Positions 20,694 to 33,599 of a stretch of 64,000 nucleotides of DNA are shown here, piece after piece. A model generated the notes under the pieces. The model was not told the DNA's origin. It did not search any database and was given only the letters and a program-made list of their open reading frames with translations. The position numbers and the translations under genes are program-made. The stretch's first letter is position 1, and each line of letters opens with the position of its first letter. Origin of the DNA: Cryptomeria japonica (Eukaryota > Streptophyta > Pinopsida > Cupressales > Cupressaceae); NCBI RefSeq assembly GCF_030272615.1, contig NC_081413.1:560331945-560395944 (forward strand), given 5' to 3'.

Positions 20694-23600
20694 ATGGCGA
20701 CATCTAGGCATACTCTTATTAAGGAGGATTCAAAGAACCCCATCTTTGAAACGAAGATCACATCACCATGGAATAATGTTGGAGATCTCAACATCGGACA
20801 AATTGATATGCTGAAGTTTCAAGGACCACTCTACACCACCGCACCGACAAGACACTCTCAAATGATAATGGATAGTGGTATCATTAAAGCAGCCGGCTTT
20901 CCCTAGGATTCCAATGCAACAAGCTCATCATTGAGTGCGCTAGGCACTATGATTCTGACAGGAGGATAATTACTGCACCTGATGGAAGAGTAATAGCCTA
21001 TCTTTCCGAGGATGCAAGTGCAGAGGCTTTCCATATACCTCAGTTCAGGAACATGATGTACAAAGGCATTGATGCCGCAAAATCAATCTATGAGGATGAT
21101 CCTGATAGATGCCAAGGAAGAGTAATAGACTATCTTTCCGAAGATGCAATTGCAGAGGCTTTCCATATACCTCAGTTCAGGAGCATTGGCTATCGAAGAC
21201 TCAACAGAAATCCAGACTTCCAGACAAGCTTCATCGAATTGATTTCAAAGAGGAGTATGGTGATTTGATGACACTCAATAGCCGAGTCTTTGGGATCCCA
21301 CAAGTATTTCAATTTGATATTTGGATGTTTTACTTCATAGAGATGGTATCGACGGGAAATGAAAGAATCCATTGGGCTAGGATCATCAGCGACAACATTG
21401 ATTTCCAATTCAAGAGAATTATGCTAACAAAAACCTTTTACATGGGCTCATATATCACGTATTCATTTGCTTGGGCTTATGAGTATGTGGGATTATCATA
21501 TAGAGGACCAATTGGTTCTAATTCTGGACAAATGAGGGCTTGTGATTCATACACACAGTTACACTACTTCAATAAAAAACATTATAAAAACGTGAGTGAT
21601 GATTTTACAATGCATATCACAAGGTTACTACAAGGAGGTGTTCATCAAAGATTGACTTCTAGGCACATAAATTGATAGAAAGATTTGGTGCATGGTTCAT
21701 TCAATTTCTTAAATTCACCTATATAAGAGTTCAAGGAACCTCATGCACGCCTCTCATGTTACCCAGATATCCTACAAACAAGTTGGTGTTACTTGAATTG
21801 GTGAGGCAATTAATGTCATATAATAAAGTGCAGAAAACAAAGTAAAGGCAAAGACTCCTATTCCTTTGGCATTAGGAGATTCCTTAGAGTCTCTCCCATC
21901 TTTGAAGGTAGCAGAGAAGGTTGACGAAGAGCTGGCAATTTACCATCTTCAGCCTTATTTTCCAAGAGATAACTTGGTTCCCTATGACGATATTCAAAAG
22001 ATTGGTGGAAGGAAGCATGGACATAGATTGTAGTTAGAAGATCACTTCATGAACACACTTGATGACTTTGAGACTTGAGAAGGAAAATGAATTCAAGGCT
22101 ACCCATCAATATTATAAGAGCAACAAAGGTCTTTGACGTTGTTGATCAAGTACAGGATAGTGGAAAAACCCTCTTATCATTTTATGATAAGGAGAAGAAC
22201 AAAGAGATTGAAGTCAATTGGATTGAAGCAGAAGTTACAAATTTGAGGGAACTCATGAGAACTATATTGATCAATACCAAGAAATGGGTAGATTCACAGA
22301 TGTATAAGCTACAAGATAAAGGCATTGAAAGAATATTTAAAATGATGCAAAATCTAGAGATGTCGGATGGAGAAACGGAAGATGAGAGTCAACATGCCAG
22401 TGCTACTCATTCCTCTCATTCAAAGGAATTGCAGCAGAAGGAGAATAATGAGGATGAAAATCAAAAGAAGAAGCTTAAACCAAGCAAGGAATTTCAGCCT
22501 TCCTCTAGTACATCAATTATGCATTAGATATAAGTAAATCAAGCAATTGAAGGAAATGCTACCGACAAAGGAAAGCAACAGGTTGCACAAGACAAAGCAG
22601 GCAACAACACATATGTGCAAATTGAAGATGATGATGAATGAGAAGTAACATCTTCCCCAAGAGAAGAACAATAGATGGAAGAGAGACATATTGAAGAGGA
22701 GTGATCGGTTGTACTAGATTGGCTAAAAGAAAGGTTATCCAAGAGGGTGATCATAGAGAAGCAAAAACCATTCGATTTGGGAAGCTACTTGGATAGGAGT
22801 GAAGAACATGAAGTGAGAAATGATACAAGGATGTCTAAGATAACACGAAATGAGGAAGGATCCAAATTCATGGAAATTGCCATTCCAAGAGTTGATAAGC
22901 TAGAAAATGAAATCACAACAGATAAATTTGATGTGCAGATGATCAACCTAGGTCCTCCCACCACTGATCATGCACTAGAAGATATGAATGATACAGTCAA
23001 AATAATTAATGACATGCTCAAGTTGGAAGTTGAGAAGAGCACTAGGTTGGAGAAAGAGAATGACATATTGAGAGAATACCCCAAGCAACTCAGGGTTCCA
23101 TTGATAGAGCATAATCCATCTACTTCTTTGCCACCACCTCCAGATGTAATTGAAAATTTTGAGAAGGAAAAAGAAAAAGAGAAATTAATGGAAACATGGA
23201 TCACCAAGACATATAGGAAAGCAAAAGCATTTATTAGAGAAATGGTGAAAATATTTGAGAAAGTCGTGATGATTCTTGAGAGGATTCAAAGGCTCAAGGT
23301 AGATTATGATGATTTCATTTATGCTAGAGATATCACCATTCCGGTCTTGTAAGCAATGACAGGTATAAATAGAGACCTTGTTGAATGAATGAGTACTACA
23401 TGAAGGTCATACACCTAATTTTCAGCAGTGGTGGAATTTTCTTCGCTTGAGGAGACTTATGTTTGAAGACATCAAAGAAGGGTACACTCAAGTAGATTTT
23501 GTAGTTACTGCTATACATAATAAAATCCTTTCAAGGTAGCTAAGATAATTATTGAAAAAGGAGGGAATGAAGGAATTGATGTCGATGCTAGAGAGTTATT

Positions 23601-23891
23601 GGATAAAGTGAAAATCAATTTCTTTGGAGAAGATGGGGTGACCACCGAAGCACAACTTGATGCTATCCACTCATTCTTAGTTCTCGCTAGCAAAACCAAA
23701 GACTTTGATCTAAGCCAGATTGGGAGAATAATTTAACTACAAGCATGAAAGAGATCCGTTATTTGGAGCATCATTAGGAAAATCTTCCATAAGCACCTAT
23801 TTCAGAGATAGAATCAGTAAAGTCCAGATTCATTGAATTTGCAAGGAAAGAGAAGCATAAGGGCAACTTGATTCTAGAAGAAAGTTTGTGA
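20694..23891 (+). pseudogene. Long accessory ORF (type i), unknown function, broken
   Basis: Not gag, pol or a family I can name. Readable segments in order: MATSRHTLIKEDSKNP at 20,694; a globular part with PDGRVIAYLSEDASAEAF; the segment DFKEEYGDLMTLNSRVFGIP (about 21,240-21,300); WMFYFIEMV; GNERIHWARIISDNIDFQFK; SYITYSFAWAYEYVGL (to about 21,500); an acidic, S-rich linker (about 22,330-22,530); a coiled-coil-like part with TRLEKENDILREYPKQL (about 23,035-23,090); and a C-terminal segment to ILEESL with TGA at 23,889-23,891. Frameshifts and stops occur at about 20,905, 21,190, 21,675, 22,070, 22,527, 22,710 and 23,350. A 132-bp spaced internal duplication lies at 20,984-21,185. I infer an accessory protein of an LTR element because an LTR-like unit follows immediately; a decayed host gene family cannot be excluded. 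Confidence 0.6.
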
Positions 23892-24372
23892 TGATCCTAC
23901 ATGGCATTAATTTTCCTAGTAGAGGATTTATCCTTGTATTTTGTATCAAATGGATGTCACATTCCCATTTGTTAGTCATTTAATTCTTTACAACAAATTA
24001 GGTATTCTGTAATAACAAACCCTAATTAGGATTTAGGTGGCAAGATCTTGGCCCTTGATTCTATTTTATTCTTGGCCATCCATTGTAATAAGGAGCTCTA
24101 TATAAGGCCAATCTCATTTCATTTGCATCATTATAAACTAGAAAAATCAGAGACAAGAAGGAGATCAATCAAGAGACTTCTGAAGAATTGTTGTTCGATG
24201 TTTTCAAAATTAATAAAATCATTGAAGCATTGGTGATTTATTTAATTTTGAAACATTTTCTTAGTTCCTCATATCTTTTGTGAGAGCTTATTATTGAAAA
24301 GACAAGAAAAATTAGAATAAATTTTTTATACAGAGGATATTGTTCTTGATCAACTCTAGAGGGATAACATCA
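23889..24372 (+). repeat. LTR-like unit directly after the accessory ORF
   Basis: A 484-bp unit with TGATG at the start and CATCA at the end, a perfect 5-bp terminal inversion. It has a TATA box tatataag (24,098-24,105) at a plausible promoter distance. Pentamers on each side (gtttg and acctc) do not match, which fits a 3' LTR of an element whose 5' end is lost or unrecognised. A clear polypurine tract is not visible before it. The right end is inferred from the inversion only. Confidence 0.5.
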
Positions 24373-26589
24373 ACCTCTTTCCCAAATTAGGTTCACAATC
24401 TACTCACTTTGTTTAATACTCAACCTTCACTAGGTTTCATTAAATGCACTCAACTATGGATTCTAATTCCAAAGGCTTATCCAACACATCCAAGGGTCTC
24501 AAAACACTCACATTAACTTGACAAAAGGTTCTCCACTCTTTAAACTTTGGGTTCTAACTTCATTACACCCAGATTGCTCTATAAGGCTTATTCCTACTAG
24601 CTCTACTAAAAGGGTATTTGCAACTTAACTCCAAATTATTTGAATTTTTTTCCCAAAAACATTACATATTCAGACACCCATTTGGAATTTCTACAATATA
24701 TCCAAAAATAAGGTATAGGTACTTTGGACCAACTATACCAACCAACACCTTGCTACACATGAAACTAGGTTAATTAGCCCACTTTTACAAAGAAACTACC
24801 TCAAAAAATCATCAGAAAACCTCAACACCAAAAAAGGTCTTACTAAAGGATGAAAATAAACATATTTTTAAGGTTTTAGATGGTGCCATGAACATTTACA
24901 CTCCCAAACACAAAACCCTCCCTTTTAGGACTACAAACAAGGGCTTTCTTAATCTCACCCCTTAAATCACTTCAAGACTCCAACAATGGACCAAAAACAT
25001 TCCATATGACCTAAATAAACTCCAGAAACCATAAAAACACCCACTCATCCAATGGTTTCACTCAACTCCACACATGGCACCAAAAATTCACTTACTCAAC
25101 ACAATTCCTCACCACTCTTCACCATCACATCTACATGACCATACCTACACTCCAATTGTTAGAATATGATTTAATACAACTTTCCAAACCCATTCCACAA
25201 GAAATAGTAGATACATAAAGTGGAATGGGTCAATTCTTCATTGTGACTCTCAAACCCCTACAAAACTTGTCAAAAGTGGCAGAATTTAGGACAGTCAACA
25301 ATATATGCACAAAAAGGATTGATTAAGCCCTCAAAGTAATTCCAAATGATTGTTATAAAATTTCCCTATCACATCCAATGAAAATCCAATCAAATATTTC
25401 CCTATATGGACTGTTGCAACCAAGGAAAAGTTCAGATTTTTACACAAAATTGTAGGGAACCATTTTGTTCATTGCCAAGAACTCTATTGTTTTACAAGAT
25501 CCAACCTTCAACCATTGAAAACAAAATTTTCCAGGTGTGAACATGAGTATTTAAACTTTCTCCATGCCCATTCAACTGACTTCAACCTCCTAACCAACTT
25601 TTAAACTAAACATGGCCGTTGGAATTCAAATTTGACAACTTTAACAAGTTGTTTCATGACAACCTTACATTGCTTGACCTTTTACATCATTTAATTAATA
25701 AACACACCTAATAGACTCAAAATCACCTAAAACATGATCACACCAATAAGGAGCATTTTTACATTTATTTGCTCATATTACAACTTTGTGACTCAACCAG
25801 ACAACTTTTGAAAACAATGACACATGAACCCTACAAATTACACCATGGACCATAAATGGTCTTATTACTTCACAAAATGATCAAAATGACCTTATTACAC
25901 CTCATATAGACTCAAATTGAAACATTTACTCATGTGGTCTCATAGGAACCTTGTGTGCCCCTACACCAAATTTGCTTTGAATTATTAGATGAGTGAAAGA
26001 TGCATGTGTGATGAAAGTGAAGCTCCATTATCCATACTACTAGCAGTGTGTTGATTGGATATTCACCTTGCATAGTCAAATGGAATCATTAAAGCTCATA
26101 CTTAACTTCAATTTATATTTCATCATTAATATGCTTCATCTTGAATGTGTTTATGTTTGAAGTTAGTGATTTGAAAACCATTAAGCGCTCCTTAGAAGAT
26201 TGCACTAGAATTATGGAGATATTCAAATATGTCAAAGAAATGCTTAGTTGAGCTCACTTAAAGATCACCATTGTCTTGCATTCTCAGTTTAGCATAGTAA
26301 TCCTTTACCCTACTCCTTTTTTACTTTTTTTTTATCAACCATTAGTAGAGATAGGACAAAAGCGATATTGCAAAATTATAACCATTGAAGTTGAAGCAAG
26401 AAAGTACATAAGTCCCCTTGTAGGTACAACAAATCATATCAACATCATTGAAGCTATCCGACACATTAAGACCTAACATAGAAGAACCTTGGAGTCATCT
26501 CAATTGATCCTTCACAAATATTTATCATTTGAGAGTCTTTTTGTCAAGAGAAGATATAGTACCATTGGTATTTTATTTTGTGTTTTATA
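24373..26589. other. About 2.2 kb without a recognisable gene
   Basis: The plus strand is rich in A and C with many short broken frames. I found no conserved motif, no repeat pair and no element end. A frame at 26,276-26,476 was examined and shows no family resemblance I trust. Confidence 0.5.
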
Positions 26590-27304
26590 GTGCATCAAAA
26601 CACCATCAAAAGGATGGAGGAAGGGATGGGTTGGTAGAGAGAGGTAGAGAGAAAGGGATAGATAATTAGAGAGAGGGAGAGAAAGAGAGAGAGGAGGAAG
26701 GGAGGAGAGGTTTTTATAGAGAGATAGGGAGGGAGAAAGAGAGGAAAGAGGATGGAGAGAGAGGGAGTGAGAAGTATTTAGATATAGGGAGAGAGAGGAT
26801 AGAGATATATGCAACTAGTGGCTTCACTTAGTGAACCTAGGTTATAGCACATGTGTTCATGACATACTAAAGAATCCCCCTATTCTCAAAAAATATTGCC
26901 CTAAACTCCTTTTTTGTCACCCCCTCCCAATACATAGCCTAAATTAAAAGCCCCCCTATTTTCACCAAATATTGTATTTTTTCATAGTCAGAATTAAAAA
27001 CCCCCCTATTTTCACCAATAGGAAATATATTGCACCCTTTTTTGGGATATAAAACCCCCAAATATGAATTCATGTGATATAATATTGCCTAGTCAATGAA
27101 GCCCCTGTGGTATACAAAGAGAGAAGGTGAGGGGAGATAGAGATAATTAGTTAGGGAAGGAGGGCGTGAGAGAGAGGTAGGTAGAGATATTTAGGAGGGA
27201 GGGAGGAAGAGGTGAGATAGAGAGAAGTATGGAGGAAAGGTGGTAGAGAGAGGAGAAATATAAGTATAGAGAAGAGAAAGGTAGGTAGAGATAGAGGAAG
27301 ATGG

Positions 27305-27380
<76 letters not shown>

Positions 27381-28190
27381 AGGGAAGGAGGGAGGGATAG
27401 AGAGGTAAAGAGGGAGAGAGAGGAAAGATGGAGATAAATGGAGAGAGGAGGGAGGGAGTGAGAGAGAGAGGGGGAGGGAGAGGTATGTTGCAAGAGGGAG
27501 AGGTTAGATAGAGATAATTAGAGAGGGAAGGGGTGAGAGAAAGAAGTGGGGAGGAAAGGAGGGAGAGAGAGAGGGAGAGGTATGTAAATAAATAAGGGTA
27601 GGGAGGGAGTGAGGGGTAAATTTAGAGAGAAGGAGAGGGGAGATAGATCTTATTAGAGAGAGGTAGGGAGGGAGAGAGGTGAGATAGAGAGGAGAGAAAT
27701 TATGATACCGATAGAGAGAGGGAGAGGGGAGATAGATCTAAATAAAGAGAGGTAGGGTGGGAATGAGGTGAGATAGAGAGGATAGAAAGTACGATATCGA
27801 TAGAGAGAGGTGGAGGGTAGATAATGAGTATTGAGTGAAGGGTGTGAGAAATGTAGAGATAGGTCTAGAGCTTTGGGGAGAGAGGAGCGAGTGAGATAGA
27901 GAGAGGTAGAGAGAGGGGGAGAGGTAGAGTGATAGGGAGAGATAGGTCTAGATCTTTGAGAAGACAAAGAGAGATACTGCAAGAGAATTATGATAGTAGC
28001 CTCCTAGTTACTAAAATTTCATCATCTAAAAAATTATAAAATTAAGATCTTGGGGGAGAGAGTCAAGAGTGAGATACAAAGAGAGGTAGATAGAGAGGAG
28101 GGGAGAGCGAGAGTGATGGGGAGAGAGATAGGAACTTATATATTGAGAGAGACAAATAGGGTGAGATAGAGAGGGAAAGAGAATGATGAT
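26590..28190. repeat. Third polypurine array, in two blocks
   Basis: Block one is about 26,590-26,815 and block two about 27,110-28,190, both purine-rich on the plus strand with the same vocabulary (agagagg, gtagaga, ggaggga) as the arrays at 11.7 and 18.1 kb. The longest perfect run is (GA)34 at 27,307-27,375. Between the blocks (26,816-27,109) lies unrelated sequence with cccccctattttcacca present twice. No flipped pyrimidine part is present here. Open frames on the minus strand are low-complexity artefacts. Confidence 0.88.
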
Positions 28191-28301
28191 ATTATTAAGA
28201 TCTAAAATCAATCCCAAACATCCTACCAATATATACATGAATATAGCTTAAATTATATGTCACATTTAAATGTGTCTTTTGAGTACTTAAATTTTATATT
28301 T

Positions 28302-29516
28302 TGTAGTGTCCTAAAATTGCGACACTTGCATTTTCGACTGCATTTCGGTCTTCACGATGGCGACGCAACACAGAACCTGAATGGAGACCCCGAAACTTGT
28401 CCATGACACCAAAAACTGCATTTTTCCAGCACCCTGACCTGATCCCTCCTTGCGCTCTGCTGTCCCGGAAGGTGGGACTAGAGCGCCCAGCACCCTGGTC
28501 CCTGGCCCTATTTTGGGCCCGGTCTCCTATGGGACTTCGGGTCTTTTTGTTTGCAAATTGGAAAATAACATTTCCTGGTCGGCCTAAGGTCGGGAAAATC
28601 AGTCTATCAGCCCTAATTGACAAGTATATAAACTACATTTTCCTCTCCCATTTTAGGGAAGAAGGACATATGTGTACAAGCGTGGAAACGATATTCAAAT
28701 ATTCAAGCATTCAAGCATTCAAACATTCCTTCAAGCAATTGATCATTCTAAGTCTCCATTCAAGGCTAAGTGTTGCATTCAAGACAAGGATTCAACCATT
28801 GAAGAGGAGATCACAACATACAACATACAACATACAACATACAACAACATCTATACCTTCGCACATAAGGATACAAACATCCTTACAACAAGGTATTAGT
28901 ACTTTTTTTACATTACAATCATTTACATTTACAACATTTCTCATTTCTTGGTTAATTCCAAAACTGGGGTTTGACCTAAGGGCAAACCCCTAATCCCTAA
29001 CCCCCCAATCGTCTTCACTTTTCTGTGTGTAGGTTGCAGGTACGCGGCTGAAATTGAAGATCTGGAATCCTTGTGCAGAGACAAATAGATCCCCTTTTGT
29101 TTCGTGGATTTTTCGGAGGACCGTGTGCACGTTGGGCACCATCGTCCCGTCAACTTTTGCTCAAATTTGCAGGACAGCACCGTCTTGACATTTTACTGCT
29201 AATTCCAGGTCCGCAGCTTCATCCTATATCCCTATCTCAGTTTATAAGCGAATCTTTCTCACTTTCTATGCATTCCTAGCTTGATCATTCTATGCACATT
29301 CTTTACAAAAGAGGGTAGCCTTGCTGTCTTAACCCTTGAAACTCAGTTAGAATCCAATCTTGCATTGTGTGAGATTGGATCTTGTGGGTTTCAACCCCTC
29401 TTTTGAATGTAAATTCTCCCCTAAGTGAAAACCGTCAACCCTAGTAACCTCCCTTCTCTCTCCTTGGAGTTGGAAGAGGGGAGAGCAACTAGGGTTCGAT
29501 TATTTTCTGCTTTACA
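28302..29516 (+). mobile_element. Solo LTR with perfect 5-bp target duplication
   Basis: A 1,215-bp unit starting TGTAGTGTCC and ending TGCTTTACA, flanked by tattt at 28,297-28,301 and 29,517-29,521. It is strikingly GC-richer than its surroundings in the first 300 bp. A TATA box tatataaa lies at 28,625-28,632, followed by a downstream region with tandem acatacaac words (about 28,815-28,850) and attcaagc words (28,690-28,720). No coding potential: the frames at 28,294-28,993 are on both strands and have no family features. Size and layout fit a large plant LTR, perhaps Ty3-type, but the superfamily cannot be fixed without an internal region. Confidence 0.9.
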
Positions 29517-29521
29517 TATTT

Positions 29522-32500
29522 TATGTATATATTTTAGTGCAAATAGTGAGTCATATTTGAAGAAAAAGATTGGAAGAATTTTTATAAGAATGTCTTCTCC
29601 AAAATGTGAGTATGTTATAAAACACTTGCATTATGACCTTGTAGTGATTGATCCCACACTCAACCGCTACCAATCCATAATGCACTCACACTATCCTGGT
29701 AGTGACCAAGCCTACACTTGGTCACTACCAAGCCATAACATGAGCGTATTATAATGCTAGAACACTATAATGTATTCATGTTATGTCTTGGATGAGACCA
29801 AAAAGTGGAGTTACAACCTTTTGGTCTCTCATCTTAGTGAACTTGTCCAAATACCAAAATCTTGTATTACTATTTCATAACCTAATAGGATCCCTTAAAA
29901 TGATTCACATCAACCAGAAATGCTTAATGATATACAAAGAAACATAATGAAGTTCCCAATTCAATGAAAATATTCAAAATAACTTCCATCCAAGGGCATT
30001 ATGATCTTGAATTATACCTCACTATCATAATTATTTATAATTTGACATGAACACCCTAAAATATATTATATGCTCTTCTCATTAATAGGATAGGTTGATT
30101 ACTTATCAATAATAAATTCACTTTTCTTGTATAGATATGTCATAACCATTATTTTGTATATCGTAATACTCGTGAACTTGAATAAATCACTAGCTCTAGT
30201 CTTTGTGTAGATCTTTAAGGATAAATAAAGAGTTGAGACATGTATCTCTACAACTCCTCTTAGATATTTAAATATATATGAGTTATTGCATTTATTTATC
30301 TTAATATTTGTGATAAGTACCTATTTTCTTATGCTAATGCAAATAAGATGAATGCCAAAAGAAAAACTCTAGTCATATTAAATAGCAAACTAATATTAGT
30401 CCAAATATCTTAATAATGCAAAATAATTTTTAACTTGAGTTTAGTATGAACCATACATTTGCATACCAAGAAAATCATTAATAATAATTAGAAATCAAGT
30501 ATATTATGCAATATTCAGTATTTTTATGATAATTGTAACTCCTTACAATTTCACATTGCTCTGTGGCCTCTTAATTCACTATACCCTTTTTCCTATATAT
30601 CATTTCAATCTTATTTGGGTTTATATCCTATTTTAAATTTCAAGGAACTTTATTTTCCCACTTAAATCTCACAAATCCTAATATAAATTCCATATTTAAT
30701 ATCAAGACCCTTTATCTCTCTTCCCTAAAAGTTGGGGCCTATTTTGTGGGGACATTGATTAAAATTATGAAGTGTTCGACTCTTTTTGGATGAAATTTCT
30801 AGAGAGTAATTAATGTATTGGCCTTGAATTACCAAATCTGGTCTCAATGTTGGGATATGACTATTCTAAGTTGGCCATAATGCAAAAATACCTTGAGAAC
30901 CATATATAAGACATCACCTTTAATTCATTATCTAATATTATATCCACAAGTTCCATTTCAAGAGCAAATATTCTTCAATCGAGAGTAGATATGAGTATAA
31001 GGAGTATCAAGTTATAATAAGTTATCTTCAATTTTGTTATGATTTATCATATTATTACATCAACACTTGGAGGAATTATATAATGAGAATTACATCATCA
31101 ATTAAAAGTATAATCATTTCATTTTAGCACTTCAATTCAACATTTCATTTTATATTTACCCTCTTTCATGCAAGGGTAAGCTCTCTTTCAAATCATCATT
31201 ACTGTAGTGAAGGTTAAAACCTTCTTGAGGTTTGAATTAGGCAAGCCCCTAGATAACCCAACACTATTTTATCTCTATTCTATGAATAAGATTTAGATTT
31301 GATAGAGAAGGATTGCAGATTCAAAAAGTGTAGACTAAGGCAAAGAGATTTAGGCTTTGAAAGAGTATAAAACCTTGAACATCGTTTAAAAGTATGAAAT
31401 TTCAAACACTTTTCCAACAAAATTTTAGGGAGATAATTTACATGTGACATCTTGATCTAGAATTTGTTCACATTATCTACACCAGACAGCTTCGAGAATA
31501 GGTTACATAGCCACATAGTCCAACACTTTTGGGCTCAAAGTGCAAACAAAAGTTTATTTTTGGTTCCTATTTCCAAATGTCTTATTAGAGTTTGCATATA
31601 GGTCCTATATCTCAATTTTTATGTTGATTATTGTCAAACTTACCTCTTTAGACCTAGTACTTGAATTTTCAATCTCCAATCAATCAAATCAAAAGAGTAC
31701 AATAAATCCACATGTGCTCAACTCTCCTAAGGGGTTGAAGTTAGGCCTTATTGGTTGTTCTCTAATGTAATTGATGGCATTGGGTTTTATTCCTACTTTT
31801 CATGTTTAGGCTAGTTAATCCTATTTCCACTACATTACAACACTATAAAGTATCTATCGCCCAAGCCCCATATCTCAACCAGAAATCACTTTATGATTAT
31901 GAAATTTACAGACAATGTAGAATATAAGCAAGATGATGTTGAATAACTTATTGTTCCATTCAAAGCGACCTCATGAATCACACTAGAAGAGACTTAGACT
32001 TAATCATTTATCATAACTCTCAATATATATATTTTCCATATAAACTTATCACAAGGAAGAGGAATCAAATTATTCAAATTCTCAATACATAGACAATACG
32101 AATTGCATTGACATTGAAAATTTTAGTAATAGTAGCATGCTTATGATCCACCAATATACATGTTTCAATACGTGTAATTTAAATCAGGATAAGAATCACA
32201 TAATAGATCCAAGTAGATAAGATCAAAGGTAAAACTAGAATTAACCTTCCACAAGATAATAGAAATAAATGAATACTAGATTATACAATGCATATAAGAT
32301 AAAATGTAGATGTCATTGGTTGCATCATGTACAAGAGGAAGATAAAATGTAGATATCATTGGTTGCATCATGTACGAGAGGAACCTTACTTACATATGTA
32401 AGTTAAACTATAGAACAACATGTGACTATGAAAAGTGTCATAATGATATGAAATGAGATACAGAAAATAAATTATCTACACATGGCTTAAGTAAACTTAG

Positions 32501-33039
32501 CTAAGTGTGAATAGGAGATAGATGGGAACTAGTTAAGTAATATGCATTGTTCACACCAACAATTACTAGAATTGTATACACTCACAATAATTTAAAGGGA
32601 AAATGATCTATAAAATTATTTTGTTTAAACTTGTAGAATGCTTCTTGACATAAACATAAATTTGTACTATTGTTCACATACATTGTGTAGTCATTCAAAA
32701 AAATTCAAACTAATGCTAAGATACCTTAAATATTGCAATCTTGCATCTATGTGTTGTTTATCAACTATATTGAAGATATCAATATATCTCTTTCTATATA
32801 CATATGTTTATTTATATTTTATTGACCTTCCATTTATTATGATGATTATAAACAAGTTGTATACCTATCATAATTTCTTAGGCATTCCTCACATTGAGAT
32901 AAAGAAATTTCATTAACAACCAATGCTCTAAATTCCTAGGTAGATAATATGTAAAATAAAGTGTTTTATATAAGACAAGGAACAATATAGAGAGAAACCT
33001 TAGTAAATAAGGAAAAATAACCTATCGGACCTTATTGCT
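29522..33039. other. AT-rich intergenic DNA without a gene
   Basis: About 3.5 kb with no frame over about 90 codons and no recognised motif. The only local structure seen is the 43-bp tandem pair at 32,296-32,381. It is probably old, decayed repeat sequence. Confidence 0.6.
32296..32381. repeat. 43-bp tandem duplication
   Basis: The unit beginning aagataaaatgtagat and containing cattggttgcatcatgtac occurs twice in direct succession with a few mismatches (g/a and a/g), period 43 bp. Confidence 0.9.
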
Positions 33040-33370
33040 TACCCATTAAATTAATGGTAAATGTTTTTGGATTGAAGGGGATTCGAAGAATATCATCCAA
33101 TGTCTTAAGGTGAACAATAAGGCTTCTTGGACTATTGAGAGTTGGATTAATTTATCAAAATAAATAATCCTTTCTTTTGATGAATGTTTTATTTCCCATG
33201 CTTTCAAGGAATCCAACATGGTGGAAAACTTCTTTCCCAATAAGGCAGTGACAATTAAGGGAAGGATGACATGGACTTTTGAAGACAACTTGGAGAATGA
33301 TATTAGAGTCCTTCTTGGATATGATAGATCACATGAGATACATGGAGTTATCCCATCAAATTGCTAATTT
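33040..33370 (+). pseudogene. LINE RNase H C-terminal remnant
   Basis: One plus-strand frame from about 33,055 reads GKCFWIEGDSKNII, then ASWTIESWI, then SFDECFISHAFKESNMVENF. This is the spacing of the RNase H (RVT_3) domain at the end of plant L1 ORF2: the GDS aspartate, a W-x-I segment, and the H-x-x-x-E-x-N-x-x-(A/V) motif. An ochre stop interrupts it near 33,160. The last part continues to about 33,366. The upstream RT is absent, so this is a 5'-truncated LINE. Confidence 0.75.
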
Positions 33371-33599
33371 TAATAATGGGTAGAGCCATTATTACTATTC
33401 ATGGTGCATATCATGGCGAGGTTAGAGGCAGATTGATTCATTATTGCTCGCATGCTTTCTTGGTTACTTGTGAGCTCGTTTGATTATTAACTTGCCTATA
33501 CATTCTCCAAAACGAGTATGTTCTTCAGGATTCTATTTAGCTTTAAACCTTTCTACTATACCACTCTATTCTTGAGGACTCTGCTAATATTAAGATGGG

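Noticed and set aside
26276..26476. Possible retroelement RNase H tail (HINIIEAIRHI)
   Set aside because: Resemblance is short and no neighbouring motif supports it.
27191..27982. Minus-strand frames of 100-109 codons
   Set aside because: Same low-complexity artefact in the third array.
28294..28993. Frames on both strands at the GC-rich region, looking like a possible gene
   Set aside because: They lie wholly within a solo LTR with exact target duplications and have no family features.
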